This document shows positions 50,435 to 63,360 of a stretch of DNA of 64,000 nucleotides, piece after piece (the first letter of the stretch is position 1; every line of letters starts with the position of its first letter). The position numbers and the translations under genes were made by a program. This stretch comes from Sipunculus nudus (Eukaryota; Annelida; Sipuncula; Golfingiida; Sipunculidae), in NCBI GenBank assembly GCA_026874595.1, contig CM049322.1:41900340-41964339 (forward strand), in the 5' to 3' direction. The notes under the pieces are model-generated. The model was not told the origin of the DNA and ran no database searches. It saw only the letters and a program-made list of their open reading frames with translations.

Positions 50435-51903
50435 TTGGAATGTAAGAATGATCATAACGGAGGTTTATTCTCTTTGAGGAATACTCAGAATAATATATCC
50501 ACGCACACCGTAGCTTTTCTTGCTGAAGGCAGGCCGCAGTACCGTTGGACATAGGCTTGACTTGTTCCAACAGCGGACATCATATAGAATACCCGACCAA
50601 TAACCATAGGCCAAAACGTCAAACGTTTTGTAGGGTCAAAGTCAAAGCTATAACAAAAAAATAACACTTATAATTATCCCGCTTTTGTTTGCCTCAAATA
50701 AGGAATAAAGTACATTGATGTGATTGAACAATGACAATACAGATTTTTTTGATACATTGGAAAACCAACTTGTTCAAGCATCATGCAAATGACGATGGCA
50801 CGATTTTCAATGAGTAGTCCTGTCCAAGTAGTTTAAAATTAATATGTAACAGTGATGTGGACTATTAAAAATTATATTCTATTAAGAAATACTCTTGATT
50901 TTTTTTACAATTTTGTATACGGCATAGGGATAGTTCAAAATGTATGGATTTTAAGAACATTTTTATCATCTTCGGGCTTAACTTATTCTAATTTCTTCAA
51001 TAAAATGTGTCTATTTGGCTTTCGTCTTTATTATCTCAACCTGTCCCATACATGGAGAGTACTCTGTTGTAACAGAATATCCTGACGTAGGAACTATGAA
51101 ATAAGTTTTAATATTTTAATTGTTGTGACGTATACACATTGTACCTGAACTTCTGGTGTCTATCTTTCAAACCTAGAAAATAACGATTAACCTTCAAATT
51201 ACAATTCCGTTAAATCATCACATTTAATGTTTATTAAATGTTTTAAATAGAAACTGACAGAAAATATTATTTATCACACTGTTATATGAAATATTTATAC
51301 TGTAAGCTGTGATATTAGCACGATTAATATATGTTCACAATAGGATGGTTTGTATGAATATTTTTCGTAGTTTTCAATCGATCTCATAATGCAAAGATAA
51401 AAATAATCTATTGTCTGACTATTTCACTGTTTATGATCAGCTATCGTATCTATCTTTCTAGCTATATATACTGTGGTTGGCTTCATATTCGCGAGGCTGA
51501 AATTTCGCGATTTTTCCATTTTTAATGTTTTGCGAGGGTTTCATTTTCGCGATCTCACAAGAACCTATATCAAATCTTTGGCAAAGCAATATACCTGTGT
51601 GTATTATAAGATGAGAATAAATCATGAGTGTGACATTTTCTTATATAATGATGGGCCCGCACACACAGCATAGGTGGTTTAGTTCAAATTTAAGGCTTAC
51701 ATTTCCCTATACCTGCAAGGATGTAATTTATTTAAAAACAATTCTCTCTGTTCTAAACTATTACCATACAAGTATTGATTACACTAAATAAGAAGGACAT
51801 TTTCAATTGGCCGATTATTCCCGAGGGTTGAATTTTCGCGATTATTTCCCATTCGCGAAAATCGCGGAATTAAAACCCTCGCTTACAAAAAGGCAACCAC
51901 AGT

Positions 51904-51966
<63 letters not shown>

Positions 51967-52130
51967 ATACACAGAGGGGAAGCAAATCTGGCGTGACTAG
52001 GTGGTAAAGGCATCAGACCGGAAAACCCAAGATTTTGGAGGATGATTCCCATCGTCAGTGAACCGACTTTACTGTGTATACCATTTCCGTCGAGACATAA
52101 TGACGCATGGCTAGTCATATATATATACAC

Positions 52131-52198
<68 letters not shown>

Positions 52199-55100
52199 CA
52201 CACCATATAAGGCCATTAGTTGTCCCTGCTGCATGCAAAGTCGCCGTTCGACACATATAGCGATGAGACTATAACGTGACTACCGGGACTTCACGTCGCT
52301 GGTTCCATTTAAAGTGTACAAATACAAGAGTCACAGGGAAATTCGTTAGTTAGGTTCCCATCGTTAGTGAACCTTCTTTTCTGTGTTTACCATTTCTATC
52401 TATTTTGAACGAATCAGCATAGCTTTATATATATATATATATAATATTCACGTTTGGTTTCCAAGAAAAGATTTTCATTAACTTACTCAAAGAAGTTGAG
52501 GCGTCCATTTTCCCTAGCTATCTGCCAGATTATTTGAAGACCACCGGCCTGTACGGCACCCTTTTAAAAGAATACACGGGAAATTAAAATATAACACGTG
52601 CCATTTTGCTTTTAAGATCTAATTGACTTGAATATTAAATGAGGTGAAAATCAATTCACACCTCCTATTTCCATCGCTTTCACTTCGGCTAAGATAACAG
52701 CAGGATATTCATTTTACCTATAACTTAAGTTGCATAAGGAGCACTACGGGCATATAATGGATAATTCTGAGCGATGTACTGTTTGAAATGCGATAATACT
52801 TTACATGGGTATGCACATCTTTAGAGTTTCCTTTTCGGTTTAGGACTTCTTGACAAGAAGTTAGCACTTTGTATCCAGGTGTAACCCAAGCCCGTCGTCT
52901 ATCGCATCTGTTGGTCCTGGGTTGGCAATCATCCCCATTTGTGGGTCATTACACCGAGACGCCCAAAGGCACACTCGCAAGTGAGTGATACACGGCTGCT
53001 GGGCACAGTTTCCCCATTAAGCCTGCCGAGCACCCACCCTGTGTTGGAGCGACCGGGACAAATCTCTCCGCCTATCGGCTAAGATTTGAACTCACGACCT
53101 CCCTGCTTTCAGTCCGCATGACCAACAAAGCTGGTCTTATCGATTTACCCTAACCAAGGCACATTTCGTGCATGGAATTATAATTTATTCACTCTTGGCC
53201 AAGTTTTATGGAAAAATCTTATGAATGTTATTGTGATTAATCTGATAAACATGCAATTTATAACTCCTGGTGCCAAGAGATATTACACTTTCCCTCAGTT
53301 TGTCTTTCAGCAAATATACACCAGGAACAACAAATAATCCTTTGTAACTAATGTAGGTCGTCATACAAAACAAAATTCAAAGGATTCTAGCCCGTCGTTA
53401 CATTTATTTCATTAAAGCAGTTCTGCTGATTGCTAGTACCGAACGGATTGCTATGGGAGGAGAACTGTTAAAAAGTGACGTGTTTGTAGACCTACATGAC
53501 AGAGCGAATCATCCTGAAGGAGAATTTGTCCCTAACATCTATTTTTTTTAATTTTTATTTAATTTCGTGACTTTCCAAACAGGTTATGCTATATGAGAAA
53601 AGGTAGGCCATGTAGTATATAACCCAAAAAGCTGATATGAATAAATTAACAAAAATAATAGACATCACTAACAATACATTATACTTGCCTTTATTCTACA
53701 CATATTCATACACCCATGGCTGTATATGAGAATCAGCAACAAATGTTGGGCCAAACAACACGATGATTCCTTGACAAAAGGCCTTATATCTGCAGAAAAA
53801 GAATATCACGTGTAATTAAGTTTATACTCACAACAATCAGAACTGTGATGACGCCACAAAGCATTATGATCCCTTGAATCGTGTCAGCCCATACAATGGC
53901 CTTGATTCCACCCTGTTATATAGAGAAGCAAATTAAAAATATAGTTGGGGATACACTTTTAATTGATTGTTAAGTAAATCTTGGGAGTTTAAGAGTGTGT
54001 TCTCTTAGAATTATGTCGATATGATATTGATCTTTTATGTAGCAGTTACAGTTAAGGTATTTGCTTTTGAATAAATCTATAAGCTAAATAGTCTTACGTC
54101 GAAATCAATGTTATTATTCTTTGGTCTCAGACATTTCTTGAATCGTATGACTGAATTATATGTTAAGTGGAACAATTCCCATTATTGTTTAATGGTATAG
54201 CTTTGGGTGAGAACCATCAGATATTTACCCCCAAAGCCGGATTCGTAGCCACCAAGATAATTGCCTCTCCCATGCAATTAAATCAGGCAATTATTCATAG
54301 GTTAAATTACTTCTGACAATTGCAGTCCGTTAAATTATCCCACCCCGGTATAAACTATACATTACACGGATACCCTACCATAAAATATAGGTTTTTCAGA
54401 TGTTATAATGTTTGTAAATGTTGTAAACACGCTACAATTGAGAGTCTAAAAATACGTTGAATTGCAGGAAAATTTACCTATTTGCATTTACATTATAATG
54501 TGTTTATTTTCTTAAAGTTATAATGCATTATGTTGATTATGTGAAGATTCAGTCAAAATATGTGACAGCACTATTATCTTTTATGTTCAAAAGTGTTATC
54601 AGTGATATACAAGGCAGTGTAAGATACTTATAGGGACCTTCGTGTTGTGTGCTTTTGCATATGACAATCTACATCCGTGATGACCTATTTTATTTCCCAA
54701 CCATCAGATTATTTATACAAGCCTTGGTTTAAATAAAATTTGAAAACAATATGTACAAAATGTTCATTAAATTTTATTTAGCCAAGACCTGTCGGCATAC
54801 TCATGTATTTGTTAAAATCAAATTCCTGAGGATAAATCATCGGTGTAATTTCCTAGGACAATAAGGGGAATTGTCTGATTGAGTATTCTTCGGAAACTGA
54901 TGGAGAATTATAATTGAGTAGTTATTATCGACGGGATAGTCTCTTTGATTGACCCAAAGCCACTTGTGGTTACCATATTGTTACCTCCTCAGCAGAATCG
55001 TTGACAGTAGTTTTACCTTAATCATAGAAATGTTGATAAACATAACAGGCCAATAATATAATGAGGAGACTTTAAAGTTGTACAAGAGTCCAGCTGTGTA

Positions 55101-57013
55101 TTTATTAGAATTATAGCCCATGTTTAGAATTTGCGAACAGATTTTAATAATTATAATATAGTTTTAAACATTGTACAAAAAGTCTTACCAAAGTAGTGTA
55201 AAGAGTCGTAATGATTGCACTAATCAGAAGGCTGCTCCAAACGGGGATTCCTGTAACTAAATGTATGTTTATATACGATATTTAATGTAAATTATTTTCA
55301 TGTGATTAATATCATCAACAAATGTCTTTACATATTACTCATGCCTTCATTAGGTTTGTGCTGGGTTTGTCTTCAAGAATGTATTTCACCTGTTATTTAC
55401 ATAAGCCTAAACTGTACAGAAACGCATGTTACCTATCATGATGCGAACATGATATAAGTAGATGAACTGTAAGAAATGATGCAAAAATTATACATTACGA
55501 CTTCCAGTAAAAAGTAATATGACACGACTTCCTACATTCAAAACGTCGTAAATAGATGCCAGAAAGCGAAAGAAATCAGTATAGGAAAGTTTAACAAAAC
55601 AATAACTTCTAGATAAAGGTGTGTATGAAAATATACTCAGCTGTCGCTGTGTATATATACTACAAAGATACACCTTATTCCAACTAAAAAATGTGTTCGC
55701 CTAATATATCTGCTTCTCATTCCTGATTCAATAACAAAGCTGAAAAATATTCAATATGTCGGAAAAGGTAGACTTAACCCTGGTTAATGGTTGTAAAATT
55801 CTGACATGAAACGATGCACTACTAAGAGTTATCATAGGATCGTTACTTCTCCTGTTTTATTCAAATGACATTAAACAAATGTCAGTTACCTCCTTCAACG
55901 GCAGTACCGGCAGCAAACAGATCCAAACCCATGAGAAAAATCTGGAAAATAAGGAAAGTGCATAGAAAGTACACATAAACTGCATGACTGTTGTCATACA
56001 AAAATTAAGCTTTATTTTAAAGTTGAAAATGTTTACACTTACTATAATCACTTATGAAAATACAATGAATATCCAATAACAATGCGTCTAGATTGACATA
56101 ATTTTAACGAATGACAATTAAGAAAGGAGAAGTTACTGTGCGGGAACAAATAATGCACAACACTACTAGTTCCAGGTAATTAATTTATAACCACAGTGAC
56201 AATCTAGTTAAATGAAGATCTCACGTTTCCTTCTTTTATCTAATGCAACTATTATTTACGGCAGCCTCACTGTTTGTATGCTTACCGTCCATATTAATTT
56301 ATAAATACTTTACAAAGAAAAACATTTCTCTTGAGATTCCAGGCACACTGACCGCAGACACAATATTTCATCTTAATGTTACATGCCACAGCTCGCAAAA
56401 TATATTCATATTATTTCTAGTAACTGAAAATATAGAAACATAACGCATCTTCCCGCCAACACAAACAGCTTATGATAACCTCTCTTTTAAGAGTATTCTA
56501 ATTTTCTCGTATGTTCATGATCCATGGCCTGTATGCTCGGGTGTAATAACCAATCTTAATATTATTCCCATAAATTGAAGTATTTTATAGCCATCTTACC
56601 TGATTCAGAATTATTGTCACAACGCACAGAAATTGTAGCATAGGAGAATGGAATCTCATTTGTATATACTGGAATTAATACTCCCGAGGATAAAAGCAGA
56701 ATTATATAAGCAAGTAATTATAAAATGGACAATATTAAAGAAAGATATCTTTATTTTGAGTACATTTTTCTTTATAAGAATATACATTCGAGTTTGTGTG
56801 TGTGTATGAGGCTTTCTGGAACGCGGGGGTTAGCGTTTCTGACGCTTGAAGTATTTTCCGGGCGCCCGTTCCTGAATTTTTCTTGCTTTAGCTCCTGGTA
56901 GTAGTCCATGACCGTGCCTCAATTGAACCAGACAGTTGAGTAATCACCGCCGTGATAACTAAGCTTTACTTATCGCTTTAAGCAATTGTCCTCGAATTCT
57001 AATCATATAATAT

Positions 57014-57059
<46 letters not shown>

Positions 57060-60056
57060 TCCTAGCTTTAACACAGAATATAAATAAAAAAAAACAGCAA
57101 GATAGAGAGACAGAAACAAGTCCTTGTTTGATGTAAAATTTGCACTTCTTACGAACTGTGATATAATTTAAAATTAGTGCGGATGTGTTTTAGACATGGT
57201 ATATGTTTTAGATTTAATATAAGTTTAACATTCAATGATTATAGATTCGGTCTGATAAAAAAAAGTAAATTCATTCCTATTGCAATGAGAATGCTCTGAT
57301 TTACCTTCAATATCACTCTCTCTGTTGGAATACACGTGACCATTTATAAATATTTGTCTAGTAAAAAGTTTTTACGTCCACGCGTTTTCGTTATTCTCTT
57401 AGTGGACGCAAAAAGGCTTTGTGATGCAGAAGTAAATTAATTATCAACCTAAAAAATCCAATACAAGCAGAAAACGTACATTCTTACCTCGTAAGCACTG
57501 ATTAACCGAAGTGGGTAAAAAATCGGAACGAAGACAAGAGTCGAGGTGATATACCCCAGACAGTCACCAAATATCATCAAGTATATCTGTGCCCCATGAG
57601 TGTACACCTCGGCCGTGTACCCCATGATGTAAGTACCGGATATGAATGATACGAACATGGAGATGGACACCGGGATAACCTACAGGATAGGTCAATATAA
57701 TGATGGAAAATTAAAACTTGCACTTGATATCTCGCTCCTCTCCCATAAAATGTACAACGGGCAATACTATGAATGGCTTGTATGATAAAGCGTGACTGAA
57801 TGGTGGTGAAAAGACTTTTTTTTTATATAAGGATCGCCTATGGATGTCCATTAATAATGTAATATAGCGTTGGAAGAGATAACACGTTTATACTTATTTA
57901 ACTGGTTATCAAGCAACAATTAAGTCACCAACGTAATGTCATTATCATCAATGTGTGCACACGTGAATGTCCGCTGTATGGTTGGCATATGCAGCATATG
58001 TTATTTGTACATGTTGAAAAACATGTTTAGATAAATTGATACATTGAAGGGGGTCTGTAGTAAGGATACCGCGCTCTAATTAGCATAATATAACCCGCTT
58101 ATCAAACATCACATCTTCGCAACTATGTTTTTATGCATGATATTGTTATAAGCGAGTTAATCTGAGATAAAGTAATTATATTAGTGAACACTATTTTTGA
58201 AGCAATATTTTGTCTGGTCATTTTAATTGTGCACATTCAATTATAGAGCTCTACCTTTCATGAAAAGAAAAAGGGATTACAACATTGAAATATAACTTCT
58301 GCTTACTTCAGTATTTGCTATAACCCGTTTAATTAAAGGTAATGCAAGCCGTGGGGTTTATGTCATATTCAATTAGGCTATTATTGATTTGTTCCACGTG
58401 ACCCGGCTCCAGGTCAAAGGTAACGAGTGTCCCTTTATTTGTGTCTCACGCTCAGAATCTCAGAAGGTCAAACTTTAAATCTGTGTTTTCGCGGTTTCCA
58501 GGGAGGTGGAGTTAGTATGCTAATGAGAACAGACCATATCTTTGCCTTATTTGAAAATTCGCAATCTGACTTGCATGACACTTGACATGACCCTGTGAAG
58601 CGCGGCATTGTACAGCTAATACAAAGGAAAAAAACGCCGCTTGAGGGACAGGCCTTCATGCTTCCAGTCTTTATCCAGGTACAACCTGGTGTAACATGAC
58701 ATATCTTTACTCACAGGGATAACTCCTTAAGGAGATATAAGCTATTCCCTTTATAGCAGGGAATAATTATGTTTCAAGTCTTAAAATGAATTCGTAGTCA
58801 TATATGTATTGGCTGTTGATGTATTTTAAACATTTAATATATGAACTGTACTTAGATAGATAAACAGTAAAGGGGTTTCGACCGCCTTTTTAGGTATGAG
58901 GTATATTTGGTGTTAGTGTCGTTGAAGTGAAAGTATTATGATATACTATTATTGTAATTATATTACATTTGCACTAGTTTCAAATTTCCTAATGGCCTTT
59001 CCAATAAAGATTGGTTTATTCCATGCAGTATTATTGCTAGTCAGACAGTGTAATACATCAGACCAGAACGAGATACAATCTGCAGTTATAAGACATCATC
59101 GCAAAGCGATGATGTGCTTTAATGCTTATCTTGTTTTCATACTAACACAACACAGTCAATACAACGACCGCATTTTTTCTGAGATCAGACATTGGGGGCT
59201 ACAACTCAGGTTGGCCTGGTCATTTTTTTTCAACAGCTGTACAAGTTTTCAATTACCATTATCTGCGTTATCACAAATCAAGACTTGAACGATATATTGT
59301 GTTGATTTTTTTTTTCAAATTTCATTTTATATATTAAAATAAAATTAAATTTAGTAGTTTATCATCTTTTAACGAAGGTATAGTTAAGAAAGGGTTCAAA
59401 TGGGACTGATTCTTACTATTGCTTATGTTTTTATTATAAAAGAAAGCAGGAGCAGAGAAAATGCGGCTCATATGAGACGAAGCTAAACGCACATGTAGCA
59501 AATTTTTCGACATAACTTGGATCGGGAGAATTATGGTCTTTGTTTATATTCCTTTTAAATTGGTTGTTATATTTTTCCCCTATTTTCCTTGTTTGACAAA
59601 ACAATCACTGACCATTTGTGGATCTAGAGATTTAAATACACAACTTCACAACAGAGTACTTTTTTAAAAGAAATAATTTCTCACAGTAACGAGGGTGGAA
59701 TCCCAAAACCATACACACATTACGCTACTGTAAGTAATGTTTCTTTATTTATTATTTAGACAACCAAGTACTTAAGGGGTTGATTACCAGAGCATTTATG
59801 TGAATCTGTGGTATACAGAAAAGTCACCACGTGGAAGTATATCAAGCAGTTTGTAACCATATAGACACTATAAATGTCTTACTTTAAGGTCTCCGCCTCC
59901 AGCAAGGTAGTCCCTTGTTGTCTTCTGTCTTTGGCCGGTGACAGCATAATACATCCCAGCAGTCACAGATATGACGACAGTCGCAACAATTATACACCAG
60001 TCAAGCCAATGTAATGCTGCCCTACTGTTTAACATAGTTAATCCACCTTCCCTCAT
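46871..60056 (-). CDS. SLC5-family sodium-coupled solute transporter (monocarboxylate/multivitamin type), 13 exons recognised, incomplete
   Basis: Coding exons on the minus strand: 60056-59883, 57679-57488, 56668-56600, 55941-55890, 55250-55189, 53912-53832, 52560-52487, 50647-50507, 50007-49872, 49397-49312, 48636-48524, then (provisional) 47931-47839 and 46895-46871. Phases close from exon 1 to 11. Family peptides: WLDWCIIVATVVISVTAGMY (TM1), TTRDYLAGGGDLK, SISMFVSFISGTYIMGYTAE, LISAYEYIQMRF, VWSSLLISAIITTLYTTLGG, IKAIVWADTIQGIIM, YVQRYCGLPSARKA, GCDPL, LLPYFVVNTLRFPGLPGLF, FSSVSSTLSALAAITW and LYRVSFMWTPVVATFTF. It would be a plasma-membrane Na+/organic-anion or vitamin symporter; the substrate cannot be told. 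The TM8 Ser pair of the Na2 site is kept (SSVSST). About 90-100 residues expected between exons 11 and 12 (GP.LG.F..G...P region) were not found. Exon 1 follows an acceptor at 60063, so the 5' UTR lies upstream. Confidence 0.85.
47975..48013. repeat. (TA)n in an SLC5-gene intron
   Basis: About 19 TA units, about 45 bases upstream (minus strand) of provisional exon 12. Confidence 0.95.
48407..48490. repeat. (TA)n with TTAA interruptions
   Basis: An irregular TA-rich run in the interval where an SLC5 exon was expected but not found. Confidence 0.9.
48668..48955. repeat. Tandem duplication of about 159 bp in an SLC5-gene intron
   Basis: ACTAATTACAATAATAATTTG, CCACGGAAATTAAATCAATA and the 'GACATAG.ACCC...GTCGTTT' block occur in both 48668-48815 and 48827-48955, with scattered substitutions and small indels. 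Confidence 0.8.
50379..50431. repeat. (TA)n microsatellite
   Basis: About 26 TA units, between SLC5 exons 8 and 9. Confidence 0.95.
51470..51903. mobile_element. MITE, 434 bp, TIR ACTGTGGTTG, TA target
   Basis: Both ends carry ACTGTGGTTG in inverted orientation (10 of 10 bases) next to TA. Just inside both ends are repeated TTCGCGA motifs (e.g. AAATTTCGCGATTTT). There is no coding frame. It lies in an SLC5-gene intron. Confidence 0.8.
51908..52195. repeat. (TA)n runs flanking SINE family 2
   Basis: 51908-51966 and 52118-52195, bracketing the SINE fragment at 51985-52090. The left run begins five bases after the end of the 51470 MITE. Confidence 0.95.
51985..52090 (+). mobile_element. tRNA-headed SINE fragment (family 2)
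   Basis: It has an A-box-like stretch (TAGGTGGTAAAGGCATCAGA), then ATGATTCCCATCG and the tail GTGAACCGACTTTACTGTGT, matching the arms at 20725-20860. (TA)n tracts lie on both sides. Confidence 0.6.
52350..52400 (+). mobile_element. SINE family 2 tail fragment
   Basis: GGTTCCCATCGTTAGTGAAC is followed by CTTCTTTTCTGTGTTTACC. This matches the 3' part of the family-2 repeat and is followed about 30 bases later by a (TA)n tract. Confidence 0.5.
52865..53142 (-). mobile_element. SINE family 1
   Basis: On the minus strand: a tRNA-like head with GTGAGTTCAAATCTTAGCCG, then GGGTGGGTGCTCGGCAGGCT, TAATGGGGAAACTGTGCCC and TGCGAGTGTGCCTTTGGGCG. It lies in an SLC5-gene intron. Confidence 0.7.
57014..57059. 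repeat. (TA)n in an SLC5-gene intron
   Basis: About 22 TA units. Confidence 0.95.
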
Positions 60057-61345
60057 ACAACCTGGAAAATATGTTCCAGTTGTCAGTGTTTGGAAGTAAA
60101 CACCACAGATACCTCATCGCCTCATATGCATCAGATCTGTATGTGGTCGTGACTATTAATATTCAGAGTTAAAGTGATAACAAAACATATTTACATTAGA
60201 AACAGCACCCATGATAATGCATGCATTTAGGTTAATGTGTATTGCAGGTGCTTATGTATTTAATTGTACGATACGATAAGAATTATTTGCAATTTCTTTA
60301 ATTCTTATTTGATTTTAGTGAATTAATATAAATCCCGGGAAATGCTTTAACACTGTACCTAAGCTTGGAATAAGTATTTAAAGAACATTTACATTTTGTG
60401 CATTTATTTTATTATTTTTTCATAGTTGCATATTTGCAGCAACCAGTCAAAACAGGTAAACATACGAGTAAATTCCCTTTTGTATACGTCCCCAATCAGT
60501 CCCCAATCTCTACTCCAAAAACAAACCTTGCAGGGTAATCTATCCAATTCTTCAACGTCTTCAACTTAAGCTAATGCTGCTTAGTGCATATACGTATATA
60601 GTTATTTAACGATGCAAACCTTTTCGTTAGATGTCTTAGGTTATTATCTCTTGGGTCAAGTGTGGGTATTAATGCAAGTGACTTTTACCTTTTCTTTGAA
60701 TGATCGATGGTCCTGCAATGTCGGATTACAATCGTATGCTTTTAGTGTATTTCTAATTAAATATGGCAAAGTAAGTAAACAAATACTTTAAAGTATCAAC
60801 TGGTCTTTTGATTCGATGTGTGCATGCATGAACGTGCATTTGTGTATCGGTGTGAGGATACATAACGCCTCGGTTACCCTACCACCTGCTTTCCTCCAAT
60901 CAATGTCAGAGTTGTGCAATCAGCTCTCGTCTAACCAAAGGCCGCTTTGTATCATAATTTCACGCCAAATCGCATTTCTGTATTCGGGGTACGTTTAGTG
61001 AAAGAAAGCGCGCGAGTACACGTGGTTACAATGTGCTAGTCACTTACTTAGAAGACGACTGTGCTTTCAGCGTTTCTAAAGCTCCGCGATGTATTCGGTA
61101 AAACGCATTGCAGTTTCCCGCGATGGGAAAGTGGAACATCAATATACAGTTTGTAAAAGAAGATTTACTTTACAGAGCAGCTGTAGCCGTCATATCAGAG
61201 AGAATGTGTACAGGCCGCATCTATGAACAGCTAAACAAGATGAAAGCAAGGAGGAGATGCACTGGGAGCTGCCGTTGGGGATTATATGTTGCGGTGTTCC
61301 TGAAAACTAACTTTCAACAGAACCTTCAGATTTAAGGAATGGTTA

Positions 61346-61349
<4 letters not shown>

Positions 61350-61404
<55 letters not shown>
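61350..61404. repeat. (TA)n microsatellite
   Basis: About 27 TA units. Confidence 0.95.
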
Positions 61405-61408
<4 letters not shown>

Positions 61409-61844
61409 TAGCCTTTACATCTGATAGTTTTAACGATCGGAATTAAAAATAAATTAATAAAGAACTGATGGTATCAAAACATTTGTACCTTTAACTTTTA
61501 CGTTAGTGACGCTTAGAAGAAGTAGGGTAATACGTTAAGTTTAATTAGACCCAAGCAAAAAAAAAAAAACTGTAGTATTACATCTGTTGAAATATTTAAC
61601 AAGTCGTCTTTCATTTTTGAACAATCGCATTTACGTACAGTTTAAATGAGTAGGAATGATAAAACGAGTATATACGTGCCATAACATTTGTACCTTGTTA
61701 TTCATACATTTGTAATCTTTGAAAAAAGTAGACTAATGCGTGCGCGCGTGTGTGTGTTAACTTTAAATTTTGTTGGATATTAATAACAGTAATCAGATAA
61801 GTATAACAATGTATAGATGAGAGGAAGTTTTTTTTTTTTTTTAC

Positions 61845-61905
61845 CTGGAACCTGGAAGTGTCATCTCCAAGTCTGGTGTTGCACATCCCATCAACACCAT
61901 GGCCC
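61845..61905 (-). other. Possible 5' exon of the SLC5-like gene
   Basis: On the minus strand this block ends at a good donor (CAG/GTAAAA) and is the nearest exon-like block upstream of the 60063 acceptor. An ATG at 61864 would read in frame into exon 1 only if the weaker donor four bases downstream of position 61856 (CCAG/GTTCC) were used. With the stronger donor the block would be untranslated. Confidence 0.2.
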
Positions 61906-62397
61906 CGAGAAAAATTAATAAAAAAGATCCTGTTGCGCAGCCATCACTTATCAGCTATCAACCAGGACATTGATAAACAGGATGTCGTCAGCACATCCAC
62001 GTGTCTCCATAGGCAGGTCTTTTCATGAAAGGGACTCACCACCTGCAACAGGCAAAAACGGGTTTAAGAGAAGAGGGACGTCAGGAAAACACTATTTACT
62101 GACCTAACTGCGACCCAAATTCAACGGATCGTTTAAAGTGACAGCTATTAAGTGGAGACTAGCGAGGACAATTCCGAGCCAGTATTCTTTCACCAGTCAT
62201 GTTGACCTCTCTTGTTAAACCAGCAATAGATACAAGGCCGGCAACACCACTGTCTTATCCATTAAAGCCTAACGGTATAATCATAGATAACAGGTTGGGT
62301 CAACAAGAGAGTGACGTCTTGATTGATATCCCTTATATACTAAAATCATGATCGCGGGGCTGAGTGTGTCAATTTATGATCTCGTTTGTTTAACTGC

Positions 62398-62775
62398 ATG
62401 CCAATGTTTTAAATAAACAAACTGTATGCAAAGGTTTCCTTTGATGTAGTGTATGTAGGCTGTGTCGGAAAACGGTTGAGGTAAGCTTCCGCCAGATGGT
62501 GCTTGGGTGCTTAAGCGTATCACAAACTTGAACTTACAGGTATGTTTTGTGGAAATAAAGTTCTCCTATTTTACACTGCCTGTCCAACTTGTTAATAAAC
62601 AGACTTTACCCAACGGTTTCTTTTGATGTATTTTATGTCGGATGTAAAAATCGGTCAAGTTTACCCGTCGGCAGATGGTCCTGGGGAAAATATTAACTTA
62701 ATAATACCTTAAACTTACAGGTAAGTTTGGCATTTATGTTTTGATTTTACTTTATTTTTCAGTTTTATTGTCTGT
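62398..62775 (+). repeat. Tandem exon-like units of about 185-190 bp
   Basis: Two adjacent copies share 'aataaacagactttac/aaactgtatgcaaag', 'ggtttc(c/t)tttgatgta', 'gcagatggt(g/c)ct', 'cttacaggta(t/a)gtttt/g' and 'tgtctgtccaac'. Each contains a splice-donor-like ACAG/GTA(A/T)G. They lie directly upstream of copy B. Confidence 0.5.
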
Positions 62776-63128
62776 CCAACAGTTTTATAAATATATTTTA
62801 TAATAATTTCCTTTATTTTATTGTGACAGAATGGAAACGATAGTTCAAACAACAGGATGATGAAGCGTCATTAATTTTCCGACATCAGGTTTACACAGGT
62901 AAGAGTGGTAACACAAATTATAAAAAAAAATATATTGCATGTTCAAAACCTCACCTAACAGTCTTTTTGTGGTTGATTTGTCAACTCATGGTGATCGACG
63001 AATGCGCCAGCAGACAGCGTTCTAGGAAGTCGAGAGACCATGCCTGTGCAGGGGAGTTGTGTAATAATATAATGATTAAAATAATAATAATAATAAAGTA
63101 ACAAGTAAATTGTAAAATCCATGCCCCT

Positions 63129-63135
63129 TTATATA

Positions 63136-63195
<60 letters not shown>

Positions 63196-63270
63196 AATAG
63201 CAATGCGGGTTCATTTTTTTTATAGATGGAAAGGGTATACACAGAAAAATGGTTCACTGCCAGTGGGATT

Positions 63271-63334
<64 letters not shown>

Positions 63335-63360
63335 GTTTATATATATATATATAAATATAT
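63129..63360. repeat. Two long (TA)n runs
   Basis: 63129-63191 and 63272-63360, bracketing a SINE family-2 tail. They lie inside repeat unit copy B, as the 22773 run lies inside copy A. Confidence 0.95.
63226..63268 (-). mobile_element. SINE family 2 tail fragment
   Basis: On the minus strand it reads GGCAGTGAACCATTTTTCTG followed by TGTATACC, the same tail as the other family-2 copies. It is sandwiched between two long (TA)n tracts. Confidence 0.5.

Larger units (their letters stand above)
60063..62397. other. Upstream region of the SLC5-like gene
   Basis: It begins at the exon 1 acceptor and must hold upstream exon(s) and the promoter. Only the 61845-61905 candidate was found. No other gene recognised. 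Confidence 0.4.

Noticed and set aside
58938-59288. A 116-codon plus-strand frame
   Set aside because: It lies in the first SLC5-gene intron on the opposite strand, with no signal peptide, domain or splice context that I recognise.
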